Positions 17,777-26,790 are shown, numbered from the stretch's first letter. The stretch: 50,515 bases of DNA from Paracoccus sp. R12_2 (GCF_017744015.1 NZ_JAGHRA010000020.1:1-50515), one strand, 5' to 3'. Notes: generated by a model not told the origin, from the letters alone. Translations and numbers: made by a program.

Positions 17777-18664
17777 TCATCCGCCGGGCAGGCTGTCCCG
17801 GGCGCTCGCGCCGACAAGCCAATGCAGGAACGCGGTCATGGCCGGGGTCGCCCGACGATCCGATGGCCATGCCAGATAATAGCGCCCGGCCGAGGCGCTG
17901 AGGCCGAACGGCTGCGTCAGCCGCCCTTGGGCGATGTATCTTTCGAACATGGCCACCGGCAGCAGCGCCGCACCCGCGCCGGATGCCGCCAGTTCGGCAA
18001 GCGCCACCGAACTGTCAAGAACCGGCCCCTGCACCGCCGGACAGGCAACGCCCGCGGCGTCAAACCAATCGGGCCATTCCGCGCTGCGATAGCTGCGCAA
18101 CAGGGTCACCTGCGCCAGATCGGCCGGATCCAGCAACTGCCGCGCCAGGCCCGGCGCACAGAGCGGTGACAACGGGGCCTCGATCAGCGGCACCACCTCG
18201 TGCCCGGTCCATCCGCCGGTGCCGAACCGGATCGCCATGTCCAGCCCCTCGCGCAGGATCTCGACCCGGTTGTTGTTGGTCGCGATGCGCAGATCAATCC
18301 GGGGATGCGCGCGCCGAAACGCGTCAAGCCGGGGCATCAGCCAGCCAAGCGCAAAGGTCGTGTTCACGCCAACCTGCAGCACCTCGATGTCGCGCCGGGC
18401 GTTCAGACGCTCGATCGCCCGTGACATCGCATCGAAACCCTGCTCCAGCGCCGGAAACAGCAGGCGCCCCTCATCGGTCGGTGCCAGTCCGCGCGAGGTG
18501 CGCAGAAACAGCTTTGCCCCAATCAGATCCTCCAGCCGGGCGATCTGATGGCTGACGGCAGCCTGGGTCACGCGCAGTTCGGTCGCGGCCTTGGTGAAAC
18601 TGCCTTGACGCATCGCGACCTCGAACACGCGCAGCGCGTTCAGCGGCAGATCGGGACGGTCCAT
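17777..18664 (-). CDS. ampR: LysR-type regulator, AmpR-like, divergent from beta-lactamase
   Basis: A 295-aa LysR protein. The helix-turn-helix runs LNALRVFEVAMRQGSFTKAA then VTQAAVSHQIARLEDLIGAKLF (about residues 8-55), and the effector domain follows, with the GcvA/AmpR-type stretches VGVNTTFALGWLMPRL and RFGTGGWTGHEV. It is divergent from a class A beta-lactamase across 135 bases, as in Rhodobacter capsulatus, where AmpR controls that enzyme in response to cell-wall fragments. The assignment to AmpR rather than generic GcvA-like rests mainly on this context. Confidence 0.82.
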   Translation of the reverse strand: MDRPDLPLNALRVFEVAMRQGSFTKAATELRVTQAAVSHQIARLEDLIGAKLFLRTSRGLAPTDEGRLLFPALEQGFDAMSRAIERLNARRDIEVLQVGVNTTFALGWLMPRLDAFRRAHPRIDLRIATNNNRVEILREGLDMAIRFGTGGWTGHEVVPLIEAPLSPLCAPGLARQLLDPADLAQVTLLRSYRSAEWPDWFDAAGVACPAVQGPVLDSSVALAELAASGAGAALLPVAMFERYIAQGRLTQPFGLSASAGRYYLAWPSDRRATPAMTAFLHWLVGASARDSLPGG

Positions 18665-18799
18665 GCAATTACCTCACCTAATGACAGACCATAAGATTTG
18701 TCGTTTGCGCCGCTTCTGCAAGCCGAAATAGAAAAGTCCCATGACATGAACTCATGTCCTGATCCGCGCCCACCGGCGCAAAGCATGAAGGAAATCACC
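18665..18799. promoter_or_regulatory. Divergent ampR-bla control region
   Basis: This 135-base gap is AT-richer near the ampR start (CACCTAATGACAGACCATAAG, about 18671-18692) and is the expected place for LysR-type T-N11-A binding and for both promoters. The exact operator cannot be fixed by eye. Confidence 0.4.
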
Positions 18800-19681
18800 A
18801 TGCGGTTGACCGCCTATTCCTTGTCGCAGATGGCGGCAGGGCTCGCCCTCGGCCTGTCTCTGGCCGGCGCCTCGCTGGCCGAAACACCCGTTGAAACACT
18901 TGCCGCCACTGTCGCGCAGATCGAAAGCCAGTTCGACAGCCGCGTCGGCATCGCCATTGTCGATACCGGGTCAAATTTTACCTGGTCCCATCGCGACGAC
19001 GAACGCTTCCTGATGAACAGCACGGTCAAGGTGCCGATCTGCGGCGCCGTTCTGGCCCGCGCCGATGTCGGCAGCCTGTCGCTGTCCCAGGATCTGCCGA
19101 TTCGGCAATCGGACCTGGTGGATTATGCACCGGTCGCGGAAAGACATGTGGGCGGTGACATGACGATCGCGGAACTTTGCCTCGCCGCGATCGACCAAAG
19201 CGACAATACGGCGGCCAATCTTCTGATCGATCATCTGGGCGGACCGCAGGCCGTCACCGGGTTCTTCCGCGACCTGGGCGATCCGGTCAGCCGTCTGGAC
19301 AGGTACGAACCCGCACTGAACAGCTTTGCGCCGGGCGATCCACGCGACACGACGACCCCGGCGGCCTTCGCGGAATCGCTGCGCAGGATGCTGCTTGGCG
19401 ATGCACTGTCCCCGGCCTCGCGCAATCAGTTGGCCGAATGGATGCGCCATGGCGGCGTGACGGGCAAGCTTCTGCGCCGCGACGCCCGCGCCGGCTGGCG
19501 GATCCTCGACAAATCGGGTAGCGGCAGCCACAACCGCGACATCGTGGCCGTCATCAATCCCGATGATGCTGCGCCATGGATCGTGACGATCTTCCTGTCC
19601 GACATGGACGCGGACTTCGCCACCCGCGACGCCGCCCTGCAAAGGATCGGCAGCGATGTCGTGGCGCTGATCCGCGGCTGA
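18800..19681 (+). CDS. bla: Class A beta-lactamase
   Basis: A 293-aa periplasmic serine hydrolase that opens beta-lactam rings. It has a signal peptide (about 27 residues, ending ASLA-ETP) and all class A motifs: STVK at residues 74-77, SDN at 134-136, the omega-loop glutamate Glu170 in YEPALN, and KSG at 238-240. The sequence closely resembles, from memory, the Rhodobacter capsulatus penicillinase, so this is probably a resident gene of the lineage rather than an acquired one. The start at 18800 is preferred because GAAGGAA lies 7-13 bases upstream; ATG 18785 is an alternative. It is divergent from an ampR-like gene. Confidence 0.94.
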   Translation: MRLTAYSLSQMAAGLALGLSLAGASLAETPVETLAATVAQIESQFDSRVGIAIVDTGSNFTWSHRDDERFLMNSTVKVPICGAVLARADVGSLSLSQDLPIRQSDLVDYAPVAERHVGGDMTIAELCLAAIDQSDNTAANLLIDHLGGPQAVTGFFRDLGDPVSRLDRYEPALNSFAPGDPRDTTTPAAFAESLRRMLLGDALSPASRNQLAEWMRHGGVTGKLLRRDARAGWRILDKSGSGSHNRDIVAVINPDDAAPWIVTIFLSDMDADFATRDAALQRIGSDVVALIRG

Positions 19682-19707
19682 CCGACGGGCATCGGGGCAG
19701 AAACACC

Positions 19708-19734
19708 AAACCCCGCGCCACCGCGCGGGGTTTT
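19708..19734 (+). terminator. Rho-independent terminator of bla
   Basis: AAACCCCGCGC (19708-19718) pairs with GCGCGGGGTTT (19723-19733) across a four-base loop and continues into T, just after the bla stop and before the convergent phoX gene. Confidence 0.85.
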
Positions 19735-19786
19735 CGTATCGCGTCGGGCGGCCATCGGCCGCCCGTCCTTGTGACAGCGGGCAGGA

Positions 19787-21778
19787 TCAGCCGATCTTGC
19801 CGCCGCCCTGCTTGGTGATCGCCACGACCGACGGACGAACCGGCATCGCATCGTCGAAATCGGGCCAGCGGGTCGACAGATCCTCGTAATAGGACGGACG
19901 ACCAAAGCCTTCCCAGTCATCGCCGCCATCGGCCGGATGCTGCACCGCCACGAAGAAGGTCGTCAGATCCGGCGTCGGGCACGGGCCGCACATCTCGGCG
20001 CCGACCGGCACGCGATAGAACAGCCGCGAGGTGCCGCGTGCGGCGCCTTCGGTATCCATCGCCCACAGCCCGTCCGTGCGACCGGTATCCGACGGCGAAT
20101 TGCCGTCAGTCGACACCCACAGCCGCCCGTCGCTGTCCACGGCGCAGTTGTCCGGCATTCCGAACCAGCCATTCGCGGTCGTCTCGGTCGAGAAGGTCGC
20201 GCCCACCTCGGCGATCGAGGGGTCGCCGCACTGGACCAGGATTTCCCACTTGCCGGTCAGGGCCGCCAGATCGCCGCCATCCTCGCTGATCTCGATGATG
20301 TGGCCGAATGCGTTCTCCACGCGCGGGTTGGCGGCGTTTGCCTCTTCGCGCTTGGTGTTGTTGGTCAGCATGACATAGGCCCGGCCGGTCTCGGGGTTCG
20401 GCTGGATATCCTCGGGCCGGTCCATCGGCGTCGCTTCCAGCAGGTCGGCGGCGCGGCGCGTCTCGATCAGCACGTCGGCTTGGCTTTCAAAGCCGTTCTC
20501 GGCAGTCAGCGGGCCTTCGCCGTGAACCAGCGGCAGCCATTCGACATTGCCGCCTTCGTCGAAGCGCGCGACATACAGCGTGCCCTCGTCCAGCAGGTCC
20601 ATGTTCGCGGCGCGGTCATCGGGGTTATAGGTGCCCGCGGTCACGAATTTATAGACATAGTCGAAACGCTCGTCGTCACCCAGATAGAAGACCACGCGAC
20701 CATCCTTGGCCAGCGCGCTTTCGGCACCTTCATGCTTGAAGCGGCCAAGGGCGGTGCGCTTTTTCGGGGTCGATTCGGGGTCGTTCACATCCACCTCGAC
20801 GACCCAGCCGAAGCGGTTCGGCTCGTTGGGTTCCTTGGACAGGTCGAAGCGGTCGTGGAACCTGCCCCAGTCATAGCTGCCGCCGGGAACGCCGACGCGC
20901 TCGTAATTGGCGGCTTCGGCATGATCGGCCGGCAGTTCGCCGGTGAAGTAGCCGTGGAAGTTTTCCTCGGCCATGATGTAGGTGCCCCACGGGGTCACAC
21001 CGCCGGCGCAGTTGTTGATGGTGCCCAGCACCTCCGTGCCGGTCGGGTCGGCACTTGTCTGCAGACGTGCGTGGCCCGCGGCGGGTCCGGTGATCTGCAT
21101 CGGCGTCTTGGCGGTGATGCGACGGTTCATCGCGCCGTCCAGAACAGGCTGCCACTTGCCGTCCACCTTGCGGATCTCGATGACCGTGCCGCCATGGGCC
21201 GCCATCTCGATATTGACGCGATCCTCGGTTGCCTCGGCCACGACGATCTCGTCGCCCTCGATGGTGACGATGCCCGGGAACATCAGGTGTTCGTTGGTGT
21301 ATTCGTGGTTCACGACCAGCAGGCCGTGATCGTCGGCACCCTCCAGCGGGATGAAGCCCACGAAGTCGTTGTTATAGCCGAACTGGCGTTCCTGCGCGGC
21401 CTCGGACTGGTTCGTCGGGTCGAATTCGGGCGCATCGGCAAAGACCTTGTCGCCCCAGCGCAGCAGCACATCGGCGTCATAGCCTTCGGCGACGTGATGA
21501 TCGGCATCGACACCGGCCTGAACCTCGGGGAAATCGAACACCGATCCTTCGACGGCGCCCTGTGCATGGGCGTCGCCGGCCGCAAGGATCGCCATCGGGC
21601 TGACCGTGGCCGAGATCGCGACCGATGCCATCGATCCGCGCAGGAAACCGCGGCGCGAGAAGCGGGCGGCGATGATCTCGCCCATGGTCGGGGTCTTGGT
21701 GGGGTTCAGGCCGGGTCCGTCGGCCTGTTCCAGCTGGCTGGTCCGGAACACATGGCGGGAAGGCTGATCGTCTTTCAT
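19787..21778 (-). CDS. phoX: PhoX-family alkaline phosphatase (Tat-exported)
   Basis: A 663-aa periplasmic calcium/iron-dependent phosphatase of the PhoX (DUF839) family, releasing phosphate from organic esters. The twin-arginine motif SRRGFLRG is at residues 41-48, followed by a hydrophobic stretch and AHA, giving a long Tat signal as usual for PhoX. The body shows the family blocks HGLLVVNHEYTNEHL, NNCAGGVTPWGTYIMAEENF, GRFKHEGA, GMPDNCAVDSDGRLWVSTDG and CGPCPTPDLTTFFVAVQHP. A Pho-box-like sequence lies about 76 bases upstream of the start. It stands alone between bla and argF. Confidence 0.93.
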   Translation of the reverse strand: MKDDQPSRHVFRTSQLEQADGPGLNPTKTPTMGEIIAARFSRRGFLRGSMASVAISATVSPMAILAAGDAHAQGAVEGSVFDFPEVQAGVDADHHVAEGYDADVLLRWGDKVFADAPEFDPTNQSEAAQERQFGYNNDFVGFIPLEGADDHGLLVVNHEYTNEHLMFPGIVTIEGDEIVVAEATEDRVNIEMAAHGGTVIEIRKVDGKWQPVLDGAMNRRITAKTPMQITGPAAGHARLQTSADPTGTEVLGTINNCAGGVTPWGTYIMAEENFHGYFTGELPADHAEAANYERVGVPGGSYDWGRFHDRFDLSKEPNEPNRFGWVVEVDVNDPESTPKKRTALGRFKHEGAESALAKDGRVVFYLGDDERFDYVYKFVTAGTYNPDDRAANMDLLDEGTLYVARFDEGGNVEWLPLVHGEGPLTAENGFESQADVLIETRRAADLLEATPMDRPEDIQPNPETGRAYVMLTNNTKREEANAANPRVENAFGHIIEISEDGGDLAALTGKWEILVQCGDPSIAEVGATFSTETTANGWFGMPDNCAVDSDGRLWVSTDGNSPSDTGRTDGLWAMDTEGAARGTSRLFYRVPVGAEMCGPCPTPDLTTFFVAVQHPADGGDDWEGFGRPSYYEDLSTRWPDFDDAMPVRPSVVAITKQGGGKIG

Positions 21779-21853
21779 GGCGCTCTCCTGGCTGGATGCT
21801 GGGCGCGGCCCACGTCATGCGCAGGCCGGTCCCCATCCGCTTAGGCAAGCTGC

Positions 21854-21871
21854 GTGACGATCAGGCGACAG
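21854..21871 (-). promoter_or_regulatory. Candidate Pho box upstream of phoX
   Basis: On the minus strand CTGTCGC-CTGA-TCGTCAC forms two 7-base direct half-sites with the 11-base period of a PhoB box (consensus CTGTCAT-N4-CTGTCAT); each half matches about 5 of 7 bases. It lies 76 bases before the phoX start, a workable position for PhoB activation under phosphate limitation. Confidence 0.4.
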
Positions 21872-21911
21872 TGCCGCAAAGCTTTGGTGACGCGGCGCGC
21901 GGACCGAATAA

Positions 21912-21933
21912 CCCGCCGGACAGGACCGGCGGG
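21912..21933 (-). terminator. Hairpin after argF
   Basis: CCCGCCGG (21912-21919) pairs with CCGGCGGG (21926-21933) across six bases, shortly after the argF stop. The following minus-strand bases are TTATT, a weak T tract, so termination is plausible but not certain. Confidence 0.5.
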
Positions 21934-21955
21934 CGCATCAAGGAACGGTCGCGGA

Positions 21956-22882
21956 TCAGACCCCAAGGCACCAGCGCATGACCGCCTTCTGGGCATGCAG
22001 CCGGTTCTCGGCCTCGTCCCAGATCACCGAATGCGGGCCGTCCATCACGGCACTTGTGACCTCGTCCTCGCGATGGGCGGGCAGACAATGCATGAACAGC
22101 GAATCGGGCTTGGCGCGGGCCATCAGCGCCTCGTTCACCTGGTAGCCGCGCAGCTGGTTGTGCCGGCGTTCCTTGGCCGATTGCGGATCATGCATGCTGA
22201 CCCAGGTATCGGCGAAGACCAGATCCGCCCCTTCCACGGCGCGTGCGGGATCGCGCTCGATCGTCACGCCGACACCCTGCGCGCGGGCGAATTCCAGCGC
22301 CTCGCGTTCCGGGTCCAGCGGCGGCGGGCCGGTGAAGGTGAAGTCAAAGCCGAACTGGCCCGCCGCGTGAATCACGCTGGCGCAGACATTGTTGCCGTCG
22401 CCCACCCAGACCACCTTGCGGCCGCCGATCGGGCCGCGATGCTCCTCGAAGGTCATCACATCGGCCATGATCTGGCAGGGATGGGTGCGGTTCGTCAGCC
22501 CGTTGATGACCGGCACATCGGCATATTCCGCCATCTCCTGCAGGGTGGCCTCTTCGAAGGTGCGGATCATGATCAGGTCGACATAGCGCGACAGCACACG
22601 GGCGGTATCGGCGATGGTCTCGCCATGACCCAACTGCATCTCGGACCCCGACAGCACCATCGTCTGCCCGCCCATCTGGCGCACGCCCACGTCAAAGCTG
22701 ACACGGGTGCGGGTCGAGGGCTTCTCGAAGATCAGCGCGACCATGCGCCCGGCCAGCGGCAGGTCGTCGTCCGGCGTGCCCTTGGGGCGATTGTTGCGCG
22801 CCGTCTTCATGGCCTGCGCCTGGTCGATGATCGACCTCAGGTCGTCCTTGGCGGTGGTGTGGATGTCCAGAAAATGTTTCAT
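21956..22882 (-). CDS. argF: Ornithine carbamoyltransferase
   Basis: A 308-aa enzyme joining ornithine and carbamoyl phosphate to give citrulline in arginine synthesis. The carbamoyl-phosphate motif STRTR is at residues 56-60 ([12 protein letters not shown]), [12 protein letters not shown] follows, and the ornithine-binding [11 protein letters not shown] lies near the C-terminus. It is downstream of argD on the same strand, separated by a GNAT gene and 119 bases containing two hairpins. Confidence 0.96.
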   Translation of the reverse strand: MKHFLDIHTTAKDDLRSIIDQAQAMKTARNNRPKGTPDDDLPLAGRMVALIFEKPSTRTRVSFDVGVRQMGGQTMVLSGSEMQLGHGETIADTARVLSRYVDLIMIRTFEEATLQEMAEYADVPVINGLTNRTHPCQIMADVMTFEEHRGPIGGRKVVWVGDGNNVCASVIHAAGQFGFDFTFTGPPPLDPEREALEFARAQGVGVTIERDPARAVEGADLVFADTWVSMHDPQSAKERRHNQLRGYQVNEALMARAKPDSLFMHCLPAHREDEVTSAVMDGPHSVIWDEAENRLHAQKAVMRWCLGV

Positions 22883-22913
22883 CTTGATGTCTTTCGGCGA
22901 TTTTCTGCAGCAA

Positions 22914-22952
22914 GCCCGCTTGTGGCGGGCGGGTCAAGGGGGCGCTGCCCCC
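22914..22952. terminator. Paired hairpins between the GNAT gene and argF
   Basis: GCCCGC/GCGGGC (22914-22919 and 22925-22930) and GGGGGC/GCCCCC (22938-22943 and 22947-22952) fold as two adjacent short stems in the argF leader. They may end the argD-GNAT transcript or fold in the argF leader; no leader peptide was recognised. Confidence 0.35.
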
Positions 22953-23001
22953 GTCGCGCGTTCCGCGCGGGTCCCCAGCGTATCGGGGCAAGGAAGACGG
23001 G

Positions 23002-23478
23002 TTATCGTCGGCGCGTCATCACCCGAACGGGCTGGCCTTCGGAATCCGTGCGGACCAGATCGCCCGCAAACCCGGCCTTTTCATAGGCGCGGATCGCCCT
23101 GTGATTGTCGGACGCCGGGTCGATTGCCAGCGTCGAGGCCTCGCGCAGCAGCAGATCGCCCAATTCCCGCAACCATGCCCCGCCCTGCCCGCGTCCCGCA
23201 GGCGCACCGAAGACGTCAATGGCGATGCTGTCTTCGGGCAGATCGGCGAAATGCGGCGCGGGCCAGTGTCGCGCCGGATAATACTGGGCATAGCCCAGCG
23301 GCACATCGGCGCGGCAGGCGATCACCTGCCGCATGACCAGATGGCCCAGATCCTCGCGGATCAGCCGGATCTGGTGATCGGGGACCCGCCACCAGGCCGC
23401 AACCTCTGGCTGCGCCAGCCAGCCCGCCAGCATCGGCAGATCCTGACGGGTGACGGGCCGGAAGCTGAAGTCAGCCAT
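23002..23478 (-). CDS. GNAT family N-acetyltransferase
   Basis: A 158-aa acetyl-CoA-dependent acyltransferase. It begins FSFRPVTRQDLPMLAGWL, with QPEVAAWW and the acetyl-CoA pocket GQGGAWLRELGDLLL, and ends with the fold's NHRAIRAYEKAGF. The arrangement resembles AAC(6')-like and RimJ/lysine-N-acyltransferase relatives; the substrate is unknown. It overlaps the argD end by eight bases, so it is cotranslated with an arginine enzyme and may act on an arginine-pathway intermediate, but that is inference. Confidence 0.85.
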   Translation of the reverse strand: MADFSFRPVTRQDLPMLAGWLAQPEVAAWWRVPDHQIRLIREDLGHLVMRQVIACRADVPLGYAQYYPARHWPAPHFADLPEDSIAIDVFGAPAGRGQGGAWLRELGDLLLREASTLAIDPASDNHRAIRAYEKAGFAGDLVRTDSEGQPVRVMTRRR

Positions 23479-24643
23479 TCAGGCTTGCGGCAGCCCGGTC
23501 AAGCCGTTCCACCGCCTCGGCGATTTCGTCGTCGCCGATATTCAGCGGCGGCAACAGCCGCAAGGTGCTGTCGGCGGCGGGCACGGTCAGGATTTCCTGC
23601 GCATAGCCCGCCTTGACCAGATCGGCGGGCGCCGCCTTGCATTTCAGGCCCAGCATCAGCCCCTGTCCGCGCACGCCCTCGAACACGTCGGGATGGGCCG
23701 CAACCAGCCCCTCCAGCTTCTGGCGGAACAGCGCGGCCTTGCGGTTCACCTCGGCCAGGAACGCATCGTCCGCGACGATCTCCATGACCCGCGCGCCCAC
23801 CGCGCAGGCCAGCGGGTTGCCGCCATAGGTCGATCCGTGGGTGCCCGCGACCATCGCCTTTGCCGCGTTTTCGGTCGCCAGCACCGCCCCCAGGGGGAAA
23901 CCGCCGCCGATGCCCTTGGCGACCATCATGATGTCGGGGACGATCCCGGCATATTCATGCGCAAACAGCCGGCCGGTCCGGCCCACGCCGCATTGCACCT
24001 CGTCCAGTACCAGCAGCGCACCGGCGCTGTCGCACAGCGCGCGGATCTGACGCAGGTCTTCATCGGCGATCGGACGGATTCCCCCCTCGCCCTGCACCGG
24101 CTCCAACATGACGGCGGCGGTGGTCTTGGTGATCGCCTGTTTCAGCGCCTCCATGTCGCCCCACGGCAATTGCCGGAAGCCGGGCATCAGCGGACCAAAT
24201 CCCTTGACCATCTTGTCCGACGCAGCCGCCGCGATGGCGCCGGTCGACCGGCCATGAAACGCCCCTTCGAAGGTCAGGATCTCGATGCGGTCCGGGTCAC
24301 CGGCATGGTCCCAGTATTTGCGGACCATCTTGATCGCCAGCTCGGCCGCCTCGGTGCCGGAATTGGTGAAGAAGACCGTGTCTGCGAAGGTCTTGTCCAC
24401 CAGCAGATCGGCCAGCCTTTCCTGCTGCGGTATCTGGTACAGGTTCGACACATGCCAGATCCGCCCCGCCTGTTCGGTCAGCGCCGCGACCAGATCCGGG
24501 TTCGCATGACCCAGCACATTGACCGCGATCCCCGACCCCAGATCCAGGTATCGGGTGCCGTCCGTGGCGATGGCCCAGGCGCCTTCGCCCTTTTCGAAAG
24601 AGATCGGCGCGCGGTTATAGGTCGGCAGGACGTGCGACATCAT
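23471..24643 (-). CDS. argD: Acetylornithine (and succinyldiaminopimelate) aminotransferase
   Basis: A 390-aa PLP enzyme of arginine synthesis, subgroup III aminotransferase. It shows the N-terminal LPTYNRAPISFEKGEG, FTNSGTEAAELAIKM, FHGRSTGA, the LVLDEVQCGVGRTG motif and the PLP lysine in MMVAKGIGGGFPLGA. The tandem ATGATG at 24643 is preferred over an in-frame ATG 21 bases earlier because GGGGAA lies six bases before it. It is the first gene of argD-GNAT-(argF). Confidence 0.94.
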   Translation of the reverse strand: MMSHVLPTYNRAPISFEKGEGAWAIATDGTRYLDLGSGIAVNVLGHANPDLVAALTEQAGRIWHVSNLYQIPQQERLADLLVDKTFADTVFFTNSGTEAAELAIKMVRKYWDHAGDPDRIEILTFEGAFHGRSTGAIAAAASDKMVKGFGPLMPGFRQLPWGDMEALKQAITKTTAAVMLEPVQGEGGIRPIADEDLRQIRALCDSAGALLVLDEVQCGVGRTGRLFAHEYAGIVPDIMMVAKGIGGGFPLGAVLATENAAKAMVAGTHGSTYGGNPLACAVGARVMEIVADDAFLAEVNRKAALFRQKLEGLVAAHPDVFEGVRGQGLMLGLKCKAAPADLVKAGYAQEILTVPAADSTLRLLPPLNIGDDEIAEAVERLDRAAASLNG

Positions 24644-24800
24644 GGCGGGTTCCCCGGATGGCATGACAGATTCTGATGGCAGGCGTGATCGGACGGTGAC
24701 TGTATCCCGGCAAGGCCGGGCGTCAACGTCGGGGACGGGCGTGTATGGCGGTCCATGCGATCATGGCAAAGCCCATAGCGCCGATTTGCGCGTCGCGCAA

Positions 24801-25619
24801 TCACGGTTTCATGCGGTATCCCGAATTCAGCCAGCGCCAGCCGACCGCCAGGATCGCCGCCACGACCAGCGCGCAGATGATCAGCCCGCGCAGCGGCGGC
24901 GCATCGCTGACCCCGGTCACGCCGAACCGCGCACCGTCGATCAGGTAGAAGATCGGATTCCAGTGCGACAGCGTGCGGAACGGCTCGGGCAGGGTCTGAA
25001 CCGAATAGAAGGTGCCCGACAGGAACGACAGCGGCGTGATGACGAAATTCGTGATCGCCGCCATCTGGTCGAATTTCTGCGCCATGATGCCGGCAAGGAT
25101 CCCCAGCCCGCCCAGCAGCAGCGCGGCCATCAGCACGAAGGCGATGGCCCACAGCGGATGCGCGATGCCCGCGCCCGTCACGATCACCATGCCGGTGCCG
25201 ATCACCACCGCGACCAGCCCCGCCCGCGCGACCGACCCGCTGAGATATCCGGCCAGCAACTCGGCCGCTGACAGGGGCGGCATCAGCGTATCGACGATGT
25301 TTCCCTGCACCTTGGCCGAGGTGATCGAACTCGAGGTGTTGGCGAAGGAATTCTGGATCACCGTCATCATCAGGATGCCCGGCCCCAGGAACTGCAGATA
25401 GGGCAGACCCATGATCTCGCCCCGACCGCGCCCCAGCGCCAGCGCAAAGACCAGCACGAACAGCGCCGCCGTCATCAGCGGCGCAAAGATCGTCTGCTGC
25501 CACACCGCCATGAACCGCATCACCTCGCGGGTGGCCAATGTGCGCAGGCCCAGCCAGTTGACGCTGCCAAAGCGGCGCACGCCCATGGCGGGGCGATCGG
25601 TGATCCTGATATTGTCCAT
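24801..25619 (-). CDS. ABC-2 type transporter permease
   Basis: A 272-aa inner-membrane protein with about six hydrophobic helices. It has the ABC-2 blocks WQQTIFAPLMTAALFVLVFA, YLQFLGPGILMMTVIQNSFA and, near the end, FVITPLSFLSGTFYSVQTLP with HWNPIFYLIDGARFG. It resembles permeases of the NodJ/DrrB/YadH type that export polysaccharides, lipids or drugs. No ATPase gene is adjacent in the window, so its partner and substrate are unknown. Confidence 0.87.
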   Translation of the reverse strand: MDNIRITDRPAMGVRRFGSVNWLGLRTLATREVMRFMAVWQQTIFAPLMTAALFVLVFALALGRGRGEIMGLPYLQFLGPGILMMTVIQNSFANTSSSITSAKVQGNIVDTLMPPLSAAELLAGYLSGSVARAGLVAVVIGTGMVIVTGAGIAHPLWAIAFVLMAALLLGGLGILAGIMAQKFDQMAAITNFVITPLSFLSGTFYSVQTLPEPFRTLSHWNPIFYLIDGARFGVTGVSDAPPLRGLIICALVVAAILAVGWRWLNSGYRMKP

Positions 25620-25736
25620 GCGCGCGGTCCTTGAATTCCTGCGTCCCGGGGGCTAAATCTCGGCATCCCGTTTCTGACGGGGTCAATCGCAGGTTTCAAG
25701 ATGGCGGCGGGCCCGGACCCGCCCGGAAAGGCAGCC

Positions 25737-26348
25737 ATGTCCTGGACGGATGAACGTGTCGACACGCTGAAGCGCATGTGGGGCGAGGGCCAGTCGGCCA
25801 GCGCGATCGCCAAGGAACTGGGCGGCGTGACCCGCAACGCGGTGATCGGCAAGGTGCATCGCCTGGGCCTGTCGAACCGCAGCGACGAGGCCGAGGCCGC
25901 GCCCGCGGCGGCGACGCCCGCCCCCGAACCCGAGAAGAAGGTCGAGCGCAAGCCCGCGCCCGCCGCCACCGCGACGCGCGCCGAGCCGCTGGCCGATCCT
26001 GGCCCCGCCATCGCCGAGGCGGAGCCCGAAGAGCCCGCGACTCAGGCCGCCTTCACGCCGTCGCCGCGCCGCCAGATCGTGCCGGCCGGTCAGCCCCTGC
26101 CGCCGCAACCCTCGGCCAACGAGATCAGCCCCGAAGCCCTGGCCTCGGTCCGCGAGGTCGAGAAGAAGGCCCGCAAGCTGACCCTGATGGAACTGACCGA
26201 ACGGACCTGCAAATGGCCGATCGGCGATCCGGCCACCGACAAGTTCTGGTTCTGCGGCCTGCCCAGCCAGCCCGGCAAGCCCTATTGCGAGGCCCATGTC
26301 GGCGTCGCCTTCCAGCCGATGAGTTCGCGCCGCGACCGCCGTCGGTGA
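25737..26348 (+). CDS. gcrA: GcrA family cell-cycle regulator
   Basis: A 203-aa transcription factor that in Caulobacter binds methylated GANTC promoters with sigma-70 RNA polymerase. The N-terminal helix-turn-helix is SWTDERVDTLKRMWGEG then NAVIGKVHRLGLSNR; a Pro/Ala/Glu-rich linker (about residues 50-135) leads to the C-terminal polymerase-binding domain with CKWPIGDP, FWFCG and PYCEAH. The start at 25737 is the conserved MSW; the frame is open to 25701. Its presence is a marker for alphaproteobacteria. Confidence 0.94.
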   Translation: MSWTDERVDTLKRMWGEGQSASAIAKELGGVTRNAVIGKVHRLGLSNRSDEAEAAPAAATPAPEPEKKVERKPAPAATATRAEPLADPGPAIAEAEPEEPATQAAFTPSPRRQIVPAGQPLPPQPSANEISPEALASVREVEKKARKLTLMELTERTCKWPIGDPATDKFWFCGLPSQPGKPYCEAHVGVAFQPMSSRRDRRR

Positions 26349-26361
26349 CGGAACGCGGGCG

Positions 26362-26790
26362 ATGACCCATTTCCCCCGCCTCGCCGCGCTGGCCGTGACG
26401 CTGCGTGGCGGCCGGGTGCTGCTGGCGCGCCGTCGCAATCCGCCCGACGCCGGGCTGTGGGGCTTTCCGGGCGGCCATGTCGATCCGGGCGAGACCGCGC
26501 TTGACGCCGCCGCCCGCGAACTGGCCGAGGAAACCGGCGTGATCGCCACGCCGCACCGCTATCTGGACAACGTGGATCTGATCCAGCGCGATCCGGCGGG
26601 TGTGTTGCAGTTCCATTTCCTGCTGGCCGCGGTCCTGTGCGATTATGTCTCGGGCGAACCGGTGGCAGCCGATGACGCGCTGGAGGCCGCATGGTGGCCG
26701 GTCGATCACGTCCTTTCGGGCGCCCTGCCCCTGTCCGCGCATGTCGATACGATCCTGCGCGGCGCCGCCGCCCGCCACGCAGCAGTCTGA
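26362..26790 (+). CDS. NUDIX hydrolase
   Basis: A 142-aa nucleoside-diphosphate-linked hydrolase. The Nudix box GGHVDPGETALDAAARE plus LAEETGV (about residues 36-59) is complete, including the REUxEE core. The N-terminus (ALAVTLRGGRVLLARRRNPP) and the ending (AAWWPVDHVLSGALPL) match the ADP-ribose/8-oxo-dGTP-like subgroup; the substrate is not set by sequence. It follows gcrA by 13 bases and is probably cotranscribed. Confidence 0.9.
   Translation: MTHFPRLAALAVTLRGGRVLLARRRNPPDAGLWGFPGGHVDPGETALDAAARELAEETGVIATPHRYLDNVDLIQRDPAGVLQFHFLLAAVLCDYVSGEPVAADDALEAAWWPVDHVLSGALPLSAHVDTILRGAAARHAAV

Noticed and set aside
19937..21844. 635-aa plus-strand frame opposite phoX
   Set aside because: Codon-bias shadow of phoX, which has a Tat signal and clear family blocks.
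21854..23086. 410-aa plus-strand frame opposite argF
   Set aside because: Mirror of argF, which carries intact STRTR and HCLPA motifs.
23450..24676. 408-aa plus-strand frame opposite argD
   Set aside because: Mirror of argD; composition is typical of antisense GC-rich frames.
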